Shown piece by piece: positions 17,130 through 24,193 of a stretch of DNA of 64,000 bases. The position numbers and the translations under genes are program-made. The notes beneath the pieces were generated by a model. That model had not been told where the DNA came from, ran no database searches, and worked only from the letters and a program-made list of their open reading frames with translations. The first letter of the stretch is position 1, and every line of letters starts with the position of its first letter. The DNA comes from Paludibacteraceae bacterium. GTDB taxonomy: Bacteria > Bacteroidota > Bacteroidia > Bacteroidales > Paludibacteraceae. The stretch lies in contig JAFZPM010000009.1 in NCBI GenBank assembly GCA_017550335.1, forward strand, positions 62,001 through 126,000. The letters are read 5' to 3'.

Positions 17130-18200
17130 CTAGCCTTTCTCCTGATGGGGCAGGATGCTCTCGTCCTGACTGTGGTGTTTGGTTTTGTTGTTCAGGACGG
17201 TTCCCCTGCTTGTGTTGGCGTAGCAGTAGACGCAGAAGTGGCTGCACGTGTTGTACATGCCGATGTCCTTGCTCGTCATGCAACCGCAGGCGAGGCGCTG
17301 TCCCTTGTCTTTCATCTTCTCGGGCGAAAGGGCGGGGCGGCTGAAGTCGGGTCCGAAGAGGGAATTGCGTTCGGGCAGCTTGCCGTAGCAGAGGTAGTGG
17401 AGCAGTTCCTTGTCGTCGAGCCACAGCCGTTTCATCAGTTCTCCGTCGACGCAGCGGTTATGTTCGATGCCATAGCGCGCGAGGTCGATTTGTTCGCCGC
17501 AGGTGGCGAGTTGCAGGTCCCAGCCCTCTTGTTGCCAGCGGTCGCGGCATTGGGCGAGCCCCTCGGCTATTTCGTTCATCTGGGCTTGTGTGAACTCCGC
17601 CTGTTCGATGCTCTCTTTGGAAAAGTGGGAGGATTCCTTCACGAGGTTAGCTTGCACCTTGCGGTAGCCTAGTATGTCGATGAAGCTGAAGACCAGTTTG
17701 TCGGTCAATCCTTTCAGTCGGTTGCCTAGGTTCCACACCTTCACGAGCAGGTCATGTGGGGAGAGGGTAGGGGTGACGATGAGCGGGTCGAAGCGCCAGA
17801 TGACACGTTCCTTGCCGATCTGTTCCGAGAGTTGGCGGAAGGTCTCCACCCGTTGTTCCACGCTGGGTACGTTAGGCTCGAAACCTTCCTGTTCGTAGTC
17901 GTTGAGGGTGAATTGGAAGTAGTAGTGGATGCCCCGCTCGTCCAGTTCGTGCAGTAGGGGGAGCAGCGGACGAGGGTTTTTCGTCCAGAAGACCACCACC
18001 TTACAGTTTTGGAAGGAGATGTACATCGGCTTCTGGTTGAACGGGTTGTACCACACGCAGTAGCCCGCCCGCAACCGGTTGATGAACCACTGCGCATAGA
18101 ACGCCGGCACGTCCGTCGATCGGCTGGCGGAGATGATGACGGGGGCGGAGGCTTCGATGAGCTGGCCGGAGGGGGTCTTTATGGTGGTTTTGTCGGGCAT
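17130..18200 (-). CDS. DUF1848 family protein with C-terminal radical-SAM-like cysteines
   Basis: About 356 residues. The body matches DUF1848: PVIISASRSTDVPAFYAQWF, GYCVWYNPFNQKP, VVFWTKNPRPLLP and YYFQFTLNDYE. The last part has CGCMTSKDIGMYNTCSHFCVYCYA, in which C-x3-C-x2-C has the spacing of a radical SAM [4Fe-4S] site, placed at the C-terminus rather than the N-terminus. A TATATTTG box at 18234-18241 would start transcription near 18227, so the ATG at 18200 is preferred over the frame start at 18341, which lies upstream of it. The reaction is unknown. Confidence 0.82.
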   Translation of the reverse strand: MPDKTTIKTPSGQLIEASAPVIISASRSTDVPAFYAQWFINRLRAGYCVWYNPFNQKPMYISFQNCKVVVFWTKNPRPLLPLLHELDERGIHYYFQFTLNDYEQEGFEPNVPSVEQRVETFRQLSEQIGKERVIWRFDPLIVTPTLSPHDLLVKVWNLGNRLKGLTDKLVFSFIDILGYRKVQANLVKESSHFSKESIEQAEFTQAQMNEIAEGLAQCRDRWQQEGWDLQLATCGEQIDLARYGIEHNRCVDGELMKRLWLDDKELLHYLCYGKLPERNSLFGPDFSRPALSPEKMKDKGQRLACGCMTSKDIGMYNTCSHFCVYCYANTSRGTVLNNKTKHHSQDESILPHQEKG

Positions 18201-18233
18201 GGAGATGGGGATAGTGTTTGGACTATTTATATG

Positions 18234-18241
18234 CAAATATA
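18234..18241 (-). promoter_or_regulatory. -7 box upstream of the DUF1848 gene
   Basis: TATATTTG on the minus strand, about 34 bases before the chosen start. No clear -33 TTTG is seen at the expected distance. Confidence 0.45.
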
Positions 18242-18387
18242 TTGCTTTTGTGGCGAGAAGTTCGGCTGTGAGGGAAGAATAAATTACAGTTTTGTTGCGT
18301 AAGATTTGGCAATGACTGTGTAAAGTATTAATTTTACACAAAATTTTTACGGAGGAATTTCTCTCATAGTTTTTAACTTATTTTTCT

Positions 18388-18699
18388 ATGAATATTATGG
18401 AGACAAATAAACATACGGAATATGTTCCATTCGCAGCGGTCCATCCTACGGAAATCGTTAAGGATGAGATAAAGGCGAGAGGCATATCGCGGAAGGAGTT
18501 GGCCTTCAGGATGGGGATGAAGACTTCTGATCTGAGCAGGTTGCTCAAGGGGGAGGACATCACTCCTGCCGTTGCGGCCCAATTGGAGGTGGCGCTTGAT
18601 ATCCCTTCTGAGTTTTGGCTAAACCTGCAGTCTCAGTACGAGATTGATTCTAAGAACGTGGCTTTAAGGGACGAGCAAGAGGCGGCCGCCATCAAATAA
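18388..18699 (+). CDS. HigA-type helix-turn-helix regulator, orphan
   Basis: A 103-residue XRE-family DNA-binding protein. HPTEIVKDEIKARGISRKE and FRMGMKTSDLSRLLKGE form the helix-turn-helix, followed by ITPAVAAQLEVALDIPSEFW, the usual HigA/VapI antitoxin continuation. Starts at 18388 and 18397 are both possible. HigA normally follows a higB toxin gene, but no such frame is present on either side: the DUF1848 gene diverges on the left and A+T-rich minus-strand genes lie on the right. It is therefore an orphan antitoxin or a stand-alone regulator. Confidence 0.8.
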   Translation: MNIMETNKHTEYVPFAAVHPTEIVKDEIKARGISRKELAFRMGMKTSDLSRLLKGEDITPAVAAQLEVALDIPSEFWLNLQSQYEIDSKNVALRDEQEAAAIK

Positions 18700-18742
18700 C
18701 CAACATGTCACCGTTCAATCTAGACTAATTTTATTCCACTTT

Positions 18743-19348
18743 TTATAATTCTTCACTTATTCCTTTGAAATTCAAATCAGTATATCTCAAAAAAACTCCA
18801 ATCCAACGTTCATGTCCAACGCTTTCGTAACTATAACACTGAACCTTCACTTGCTGATTCGTTTTAGTTATTCCATAGGCTGCCCCGTATTTTGTAGTAT
18901 CGCTCTCTTGTACAGTCTTCATATTATATTTCTGGGAAATCACTGAATATAAACTATTATACTCTGACATTGCAGACTCTTTTGTTTTGAATGTTTGGTA
19001 GAATCGAATTTCGTAAAATTTGTTATTGCTAAAGTTCAAATCCGAATGATCCCATGTTTTTCCACCAAAACTAATTCTATCACCGTATTTAGAGGATAGA
19101 GACAAACGGTCTTTTGTTGATGTTTTATCAAACCAAAAGTTTTGAGATAAAATTTCGCATGCCTCCTCGCAGGTTGCTCCGAATGGGACCCCAAAAAAGA
19201 CATTTTGGATGGACTCGTTGTATGGCATCTCTTCGGTTTTTACCTCATTTTTTTCTGTGCTAGATTCCGGTTTATTACTCCCTTCGTTATTGCATGAGGT
19301 TATTGTCAATACTAAAACCCCTATTAATAGTATATTATTTATTTTCAT
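18743..19348 (-). CDS. Lipoprotein of unknown function, third gene of the SIR2 operon
   Basis: About 201 residues. The lipoprotein signal is MKINNILLIGVLVLTITSC with the lipidated Cys at residue 19. This start (19348) is preferred over 19393, which would overlap the SIR2 gene and precede the signal peptide. A low-complexity Ser/Glu/Lys stretch follows, then a domain with FFGVPFGATCEEACEIL and ISFGGKTWDHSDL, of no family I know. It starts 7 bases after the SIR2 stop, is as A+T-rich, and lies on the same strand, so it is probably co-transcribed. Whether it serves the SIR2 protein or only shares its island is open. Confidence 0.7.
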   Translation of the reverse strand: MKINNILLIGVLVLTITSCNNEGSNKPESSTEKNEVKTEEMPYNESIQNVFFGVPFGATCEEACEILSQNFWFDKTSTKDRLSLSSKYGDRISFGGKTWDHSDLNFSNNKFYEIRFYQTFKTKESAMSEYNSLYSVISQKYNMKTVQESDTTKYGAAYGITKTNQQVKVQCYSYESVGHERWIGVFLRYTDLNFKGISEEL

Positions 19349-19355
19349 TGCTCTG

Positions 19356-20585
19356 CTATTTAAGTGAATTAATATCGAATTTGTCAACTCCATATTTCAA
19401 AATTTTTGAACCAATGTATTTGCGGAATTCATTCACTGAATCTTGAGGGGAAGGATCAACGATGAAGGATGGCTTATCTTTGAAGTTAAAATTGTTTTTT
19501 ATTATATTGTTTATACCTTCGTCCTTGCACCCATAACCAATAATGATTAGTTTTTCCGCTTCTTGTAAATTTTTTTCAAACTTTTTAAGAAGTCCTATGA
19601 AAAAAGGTTCTTTATAACGGTTCATCTTTGATGTCGTTCCTGTTAAAAAGTCCGCATGTGTCTCGAACAAATCTTCTTCGTAGGAGGTTCCCTCATCATT
19701 TTCTTTCATAATTTTATCATAACCTATGCCATGTTTAATTTTAACATAATTGTCTGTTTCCATGATGTTTCCATTTCGTCGATGGAAATGTACGTAATCA
19801 AGACTTCCGTGTAGTTTGTACAGACGTATAGGCGTGTCGTATTTGCCCGTATATCTTTCTAAACGACAATGGTATATTCTTCCATTATGATTTAATTTGC
19901 CATAATACTTGGAACCAAGTTCTTCGAAACCATCAGAAATGTTATGGCTATCAATAAGTGTAGTATTTTTAAACGATTCAAATAGCAAATCATGATTCAG
20001 TGTATGAACATTAACAATATATTCTTTGCTCAAAGCTGACAAATACTTAATGAATGAATCATAATTAACATCGTAATAATCCACTTTGGTTGGTTCATCA
20101 TCATACCATCTTCTATTGTCTTTATCCTTAAGTAAGTAAGCTATCATTTGATTATAAATGTTAGAAACTTGGTATAGACAATTTTCGATAGAGTTATCTT
20201 TATCAATCAGGTCATCAAATAAACTTTGGTATTGTCCATTTTTAACTTCACCTCCTTTTATAAAGTCGTAGAAAAGCTCATAATCAAAATTCCCGTTATT
20301 TGTCTCCGCATACATTTTTATTAGACTTTTACACAAACCAAAATATTTTTGATATCCTATGTTCTCGAAATTTGGTTTTGAGCCATCTGTTGTAGTCGTT
20401 AAAACACCCGTATAAGGTTCAATTGAATACTTGTCAAAATCCTGCAAGTACTCATTCATTTTATTCCCTGTAGGATATCCCATAGGAACAGAGAATCCAG
20501 CCGCCAATAGGATCGATATAGATTTCCTATTCTCCAATGGAATTGATCGAGTATTGTCACCCCAATCGATATCTTCTATATTCAT
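19356..20585 (-). CDS. SIR2-like domain protein (candidate defence NADase)
   Basis: A 409-residue protein with sirtuin-fold motifs in order: SILLAAGFSVPMGYPTG near residue 25 (nucleotide loop, AAGFS for the usual GAGxS), VNVHTLNHDLLFE near 190 (T-x-N-H-D), LYKLHGSLDY near 255, and KLIIIGYGCKDEGINNII near 345. This is the SIR2_2-type domain used by many anti-phage proteins that hydrolyse NAD+ on infection. No second effector domain is visible. Its start overlaps the stop of the small membrane-protein gene by four bases (ATGA). Strong A+T bias indicates horizontal transfer. The defence role is inferred from family and context. Confidence 0.8.
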   Translation of the reverse strand: MNIEDIDWGDNTRSIPLENRKSISILLAAGFSVPMGYPTGNKMNEYLQDFDKYSIEPYTGVLTTTTDGSKPNFENIGYQKYFGLCKSLIKMYAETNNGNFDYELFYDFIKGGEVKNGQYQSLFDDLIDKDNSIENCLYQVSNIYNQMIAYLLKDKDNRRWYDDEPTKVDYYDVNYDSFIKYLSALSKEYIVNVHTLNHDLLFESFKNTTLIDSHNISDGFEELGSKYYGKLNHNGRIYHCRLERYTGKYDTPIRLYKLHGSLDYVHFHRRNGNIMETDNYVKIKHGIGYDKIMKENDEGTSYEEDLFETHADFLTGTTSKMNRYKEPFFIGLLKKFEKNLQEAEKLIIIGYGCKDEGINNIIKNNFNFKDKPSFIVDPSPQDSVNEFRKYIGSKILKYGVDKFDINSLK

Positions 20586-20887
20586 AGCGTTTTAGTTTTA
20601 TTTTTCTTATAAAATGAATAAATGAAGTATATAACAATTGGTATTAAAGCCACGTAAACGATAAATTCTGGTAGCCCATAATCATCTATATCCCATTCTA
20701 AACGAGAATGATGCCAAGGGAAGAAACAATCATCATTCTCTCCTGCGCCCAGCAATGCACAATGTGTCAAAAACCATATAATATAAACCTTTAAACCGTT
20801 TTTTTCTCCATAGGTAAGTTTCTGATACCACCTAATAATGATAGACTCTTTTCCAACTGTGGAATTTTGTTTTTTTTCGTCTTCCAT
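20582..20887 (-). CDS. Small two-helix membrane protein, first gene of the SIR2 operon
   Basis: A 101-residue protein. A hydrophilic N-terminus (about 30 residues) is followed by a membrane segment LKVYIIWFLTHCALLGAG, an acidic/aromatic loop with ENDDCFFPWHHSRLEWDID, and a second membrane segment FIVYVALIPIVIYFIYSFY with a lysine-rich tail. No family is recognised. It overlaps the SIR2 gene by four bases, so the two are translationally coupled. No TAnnTTTG promoter is seen in the 50 bases between its start and the terminator of the upstream RNA. It could be a membrane sensor or anchor for the SIR2 protein; this is inference. Confidence 0.7.
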   Translation of the reverse strand: MEDEKKQNSTVGKESIIIRWYQKLTYGEKNGLKVYIIWFLTHCALLGAGENDDCFFPWHHSRLEWDIDDYGLPEFIVYVALIPIVIYFIYSFYKKNKTKTL

Positions 20888-20934
20888 ATTTTTTATTTTT
20901 CTCCGCCGATTCCCCTAAACGGCTGTTATAAAAA

Positions 20935-21217
20935 AGAAAAACGTGGGAATCTTGTTACTCGCTCCCACGATTCGAGGCCTTCGCATTGCCCTTTGCTGTA
21001 AGATCGAGCAACGCGAAGCCCACGCTTAGATATGAATGATACAGACTTACTCCGATGCGTATACATCAAAGAAAGGTCTGCAAATCAATGCATACCAACG
21101 TAAGCGTCCACCGTTGCATTCTCTTTGACAGCAAATTCAAAAGTTGCGAAGTTCCGAATCGTCAAAGGAAAACGTCAGTAAACGTTTTTCTATATATGTC
21201 CGCACCCGTAGTGGGTA
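20935..21217 (-). ncRNA. Structured non-coding RNA of unknown class
   Basis: The minus strand carries a perfect promoter (TACCTTTG at 21223-21230) and, about 280 bases later, an intrinsic terminator. Several stems lie between: CTTTGAC/GTCAAAG (21161-21167 with 21123-21129), CAGAC/GTCTG, and an 11-bp stem CTTCGCGTTGC/GCAATGCGAAG (21008-21018 with 20979-20989). No open frame of note is present on either strand. I do not see the conserved cores of tmRNA, RNase P RNA or SRP RNA. A 6S-type RNA is possible. It is immediately upstream of the SIR2 operon on the same strand, so it could also be a regulatory leader. Confidence 0.65.
20937..20969 (-). terminator. Terminator of the structured RNA
   Basis: CGTGGGA/TCCCACG with a 14-base loop, followed on the minus strand by TTTTTCTTTTTT. 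It lies 50 bases before the small membrane-protein gene of the SIR2 operon. Confidence 0.85.
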
Positions 21218-21222
21218 CGCCA

Positions 21223-21250
21223 CAAAGGTAAAGGATATTTTTTAATATCA
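21223..21250 (-). promoter_or_regulatory. Promoter of the structured RNA
   Basis: TACCTTTG (perfect TAnnTTTG) on the minus strand, with TTG about 18 bases upstream, gives a transcript starting near 21216. Confidence 0.7.
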
Positions 21251-21379
21251 AGAATGTGCGTGTGATTTTTTCATAAGCATGTTCCCGCGCTTAATTCCAA
21301 GTATCATATAGACGGATTGATCATGGATTTGGGGACCGGTCGGAAAGTGGTTGGATGATGTCTGTATTCCGTGCTAAAT

Positions 21380-21757
21380 TTATACCGATGGCGTGATAAT
21401 TAGTCGCCATGTGCCATCTTTCTCTACTCGTTGTATGTAGCCTTTGGTGGTCAGCTGTTTCAGTTGCTTGTTTACGGCTGCAACGTTGATACCCACCTCA
21501 TTTGATAGCCTCTGAATTGTGATGTCTGGGGCAGCATACATAAGATTGAGGATCTTGCTTGTTGAGTCGCTGCGGAAGTTCACTCGCTCACCATCGAACC
21601 ACCATACATTATTCCCTCGTTCTGTGAGGAAACGAATATTGTACGTAACTTCCTCTACAAATAGCTTGGTGAAATAGGTGAGGAATTGCCCTTTATTTTT
21701 GCAAGTTTTTGCTATTAAAGGTATATGATGTCTACCTTTTAAGCCGATTTCTTGCAT
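21380..21757 (-). CDS. Winged-helix protein, probably a truncated C-terminus of an AlbA/RecG-like ATP-binding regulator
   Basis: A 125-residue frame. The last 60 residues form a clear winged helix: ILNLMYAAPDITIQRLSNEVGI then NKQLKQLTTKGYIQRV and WRLI. This resembles the C-terminal helix-turn-helix of AlbA_2/RecG-C transcriptional regulators, which are normally 350-500 residues. The N-terminal half has no recognisable domain. A stop lies two codons before the start. It is therefore likely a remnant or a small regulator in the decayed island. Codons are A+T-rich. Confidence 0.45.
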   Translation of the reverse strand: MQEIGLKGRHHIPLIAKTCKNKGQFLTYFTKLFVEEVTYNIRFLTERGNNVWWFDGERVNFRSDSTSKILNLMYAAPDITIQRLSNEVGINVAAVNKQLKQLTTKGYIQRVEKDGTWRLIITPSV

Positions 21758-21979
21758 TCCTTACATTTGGCGAGTTTGGTTAGCTGTTGTCACATCTTCT
21801 TCGGGAGAAGGTATGTCTGGATGTGCTTCGAAGATACGAATTAATTATGAAAATCACGTAAGATACACTCAAAAGGAATGTGATTTTCTTCTCTTTTATT
21901 GTGTTTTGTTCAATTTTTTACTCTCGCATTTGTATGTACGCTCGTTATTCAACAAGGGCCCTTTCCTTATTTCGTGTTT
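21758..21979. other. A+T-rich gap without a convincing gene
   Basis: A short minus-strand open stretch ends RIFEAHPDIPSPEED...RQM just before the gene at 21757 and looks like the tail of a lost gene. Nothing else is visible. Confidence 0.4.
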
Positions 21980-22125
21980 TTATTTATCGTCAAGCACCTC
22001 CCAGTAACCACTATATCCACTACCTACATAACGAATGTGAGGCATTTTAGCAATATGACGTTTGATGGTCATTGATGTTACTCCAAATTGTTTTGCCAAA
22101 TCTTCTGTGGTAACTAACAAAAGCC
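21980..22125 (-). pseudogene. C-terminal helix-turn-helix fragment
   Basis: The frame reads LLLVTTEDLAKQFGVTSMTIKRHIAKM then IRYVGSGYSGYWEVLDDK and stops at 21980. This is the terminal winged helix of an AlbA_2/RecG-like regulator without the rest of the gene. Upstream, the frame passes into the terminator and coding sequence of the flavoprotein gene, which is unrelated. It has no start of its own and lies 220 bases from the similar 21380-21757 frame, so it is a second remnant of the same kind. Confidence 0.55.
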
Positions 22126-22152
22126 GCCCGAAGTCTTCCTCCGGGCGGCTTT
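22116..22152 (-). terminator. Terminator after the PNPOx-like gene
   Basis: An eleven-base-pair stem AAAGCCGCCCG/CGGGCGGCTTT three bases past the stop, followed by TTTTG on the minus strand. Confidence 0.85.
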
Positions 22153-22155
22153 CTC

Positions 22156-22584
22156 TTACAATATCACGTATTCCTTTGGCTTGAAGTTGTCCTCCATGCA
22201 CCATACGTGCGCTTTGCCGTGCTGCATGCGGAACACCTGAAGGAAGGCGAAGAACGCCTCGTCGCCTTGCTGCGCCCTCCATGGCTGGAGGAACTTGCGT
22301 GACGGGTGGTTGACGATCTCTTCCTTTATAGCCCTCTCCTCGACAAGCTCGAATTTGCCCTCCACGCGTATCTGGTATTTGCCGCAGGAGAAGCACACCT
22401 CGGCGCGCGGGTCGGCCACCAACTGGCGGTATAGATCCTTCGTCACACCGGTATGGAACACGATGCCTTCCTCGTCGGCTTTGTACATCAATATGCCTCG
22501 TACGTGAGGCTGCCCATTGTCATTGGTCGCAACGTACATCACAGGATGTTCGTTCATCAGTTTGAAAAGTTCTTCTTTTGTCAT
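22156..22584 (-). CDS. Pyridoxamine 5'-phosphate oxidase-like flavoprotein
   Basis: About 142 residues, the size of small split-barrel FMN-binding proteins. MNEHPVMYVATNDNGQPHVRG is followed by GIVFHTGVTKDLYRQLVADPRAEVCF and YQIRVEGKFELVEE, the usual strand pattern. The start at 22584 (MTKEELFKL) is chosen because a TAACTTTG promoter lies at 22683-22690 and the longer frame start at 22713 is upstream of it. Members reduce or sense various substrates; it is not the true PdxH. The function is unknown beyond probable flavin binding. Confidence 0.85.
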   Translation of the reverse strand: MTKEELFKLMNEHPVMYVATNDNGQPHVRGILMYKADEEGIVFHTGVTKDLYRQLVADPRAEVCFSCGKYQIRVEGKFELVEERAIKEEIVNHPSRKFLQPWRAQQGDEAFFAFLQVFRMQHGKAHVWCMEDNFKPKEYVIL

Positions 22585-22682
22585 TGTGTAAATGTTTTTA
22601 TTGTTATCTCCTTCCCCCAATCTCTTCGTATGTATGTCCTGGCTTGGGTACATCTTCATCCGTACAGGTATGGCGGTTTTCA

Positions 22683-22713
22683 CAAAGTTACACGAATCCG
22701 CCTGCACTTCCAA
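22683..22713 (-). promoter_or_regulatory. Promoter of the PNPOx-like gene
   Basis: TAACTTTG (22683-22690, minus strand) with TTG 20 bases upstream is a perfect -7 box. It supports the internal start at 22584. Confidence 0.6.
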
Positions 22714-22811
22714 GAGGGTTCCTCCCTCCTAATGTTAAAAAACGCTTTATTTATGGCTATTTCGCGGTAATTTGGCAGGCGCTAGTTGTTCCAAATCTGC
22801 GGTTAATGTTG

Positions 22812-22819
22812 TACCTTTG
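22812..22819 (+). promoter_or_regulatory. serB -7 box
   Basis: TACCTTTG, a perfect TAnnTTTG match, 75 bases before the serB start. TTG at 22786-22788 is a loose -33 candidate with a 23-base spacer. Confidence 0.55.
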
Positions 22820-22894
22820 CGCCCTGTTTGTGAAACTGCCCTGGTGGGACAGGGTATGATTGGATAAACCTAATTAATTAAGTAAGAGAGATTA

Positions 22895-24121
22895 ATGGTT
22901 AGTGAGATTATATTGATTAGCATACATGGAGAGGATCGTCCTGGTGTGACTGCTTCCGTGACGGAGATTTTGGGTAGATATGGCACCACTATTCTGGATG
23001 TGGGCCAGGCGGATATCCACCATACGTTGTCGTTGGGTTTCTTGGTGAAGATTGATGACTCGAACGATTCGGGTAACATCATGAAGGAGATTCTCTTCAA
23101 ATGTTCTGAACTGGGCATTCAGGTGCGTTTCTCGCCTGTCTCGTCGGATGAGTATAACGAGTGGGCTGGCAAACAGGGCCGTCACCGCTACGTCGTCACG
23201 ATGCTGGGCCATGCGATCACGGCGCGCCAGATGGCTCTGGTCTCCAAGGCGGTGGCTGAGCAACACCTGAACATCGACTCCATCAAGCGTCTTTCCGGAC
23301 GTCCTTCGCTGGACGTGCGGGAGCTGGAGAACGTGCGTTCCTGCATCGAGTTCTCCGTCCGTGGACAGTTGCTGGACAAGGAGGCGCTCTCCCAACGTTT
23401 CATGGAGATCTCCTCGCAGGAGAATGTGGACATCTCCTTCCAGAAGGATGACCTCTACCGCCGCAACCGTCGCTTGGTATGCTTCGATATGGATTCCACG
23501 CTGATCAAGACGGAGGTGATCGATGAGCTGGCGGACCGCGCCGGCGTGGGCGACCAAGTGCGCGCCATCACGGAGTCTGCCATGCGTGGTGAGATCGATT
23601 TCAGCGAGAGCTTCCGCCGTCGTGTGGCGTTGCTGAAGGGACTGGACGAGTCTGTGATGCGCAATATAGCCGAGAACCTGCCGATCATGGATGGCGCCGA
23701 CCGTCTGATGGGTGTGCTGAAGCGTTGCGGCTTCAAGATAGCGATCCTCTCCGGTGGATTCACCTACTTCGGTCGCTACCTGCAGAAACGTTTCGGGGTC
23801 GATTATGTCTATGCCAACCAACTGGAGATCCAGGATGGTAAGCTGACGGGCAACTATGTGGGCGATATCGTGGACGGCAAACGCAAGGCGGAGCTGCTGA
23901 ACCTTATCGCGCAGGTGGAGAAGATCGAGCTGGAGCAGGTGATTGCGGTCGGGGACGGTGCGAATGACCTCCCGATGCTGAACTTGGCGGGCTTGGGCAT
24001 CGCTTTCCATGCGAAGCCTAAGGTGAAGGCGAACGCACAACAGGCGATCTCCACCATCGGTTTGGATGGTATCCTCTACTTCCTTGGGTTCAGGGATTCT
24101 CACATCGAGTCGCTCGTGTAG
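22895..24121 (+). CDS. serB: Phosphoserine phosphatase with N-terminal ACT-like domains
   Basis: Last step of serine synthesis: O-phosphoserine to serine. It is 408 residues. The first 180 hold two ACT-like regions (SIHGEDRPGVTASVTEIL and YVVTMLGHAITARQMALVSKAV). The HAD phosphatase follows, with the nucleophile in CFDMDSTLIKTEVIDELA (DxDST) near residue 195, ILSGGFTYFG in the middle, and AVGDGANDLPML near residue 350 (metal-binding aspartates). The ACT region probably gives allosteric control by serine. It is monocistronic, with gldG convergent on the right. Confidence 0.95.
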   Translation: MVSEIILISIHGEDRPGVTASVTEILGRYGTTILDVGQADIHHTLSLGFLVKIDDSNDSGNIMKEILFKCSELGIQVRFSPVSSDEYNEWAGKQGRHRYVVTMLGHAITARQMALVSKAVAEQHLNIDSIKRLSGRPSLDVRELENVRSCIEFSVRGQLLDKEALSQRFMEISSQENVDISFQKDDLYRRNRRLVCFDMDSTLIKTEVIDELADRAGVGDQVRAITESAMRGEIDFSESFRRRVALLKGLDESVMRNIAENLPIMDGADRLMGVLKRCGFKIAILSGGFTYFGRYLQKRFGVDYVYANQLEIQDGKLTGNYVGDIVDGKRKAELLNLIAQVEKIELEQVIAVGDGANDLPMLNLAGLGIAFHAKPKVKANAQQAISTIGLDGILYFLGFRDSHIESLV

Positions 24122-24193
24122 GGTGACGATGTGTCGCGGGGCGGAATGCCCTTATATGGTTTCAGGTGGGTTTGTCCAATCGATTGGATGAAC

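Noticed and set aside
20935..21217. tmRNA, RNase P RNA or SRP RNA
   Set aside because: No tag-peptide frame or CCA end, no RNase P conserved core, and no SRP tetraloop region is visible.
18743..21230. Retron
   Set aside because: A structured RNA lies before an effector operon, but there is no reverse transcriptase gene anywhere near.
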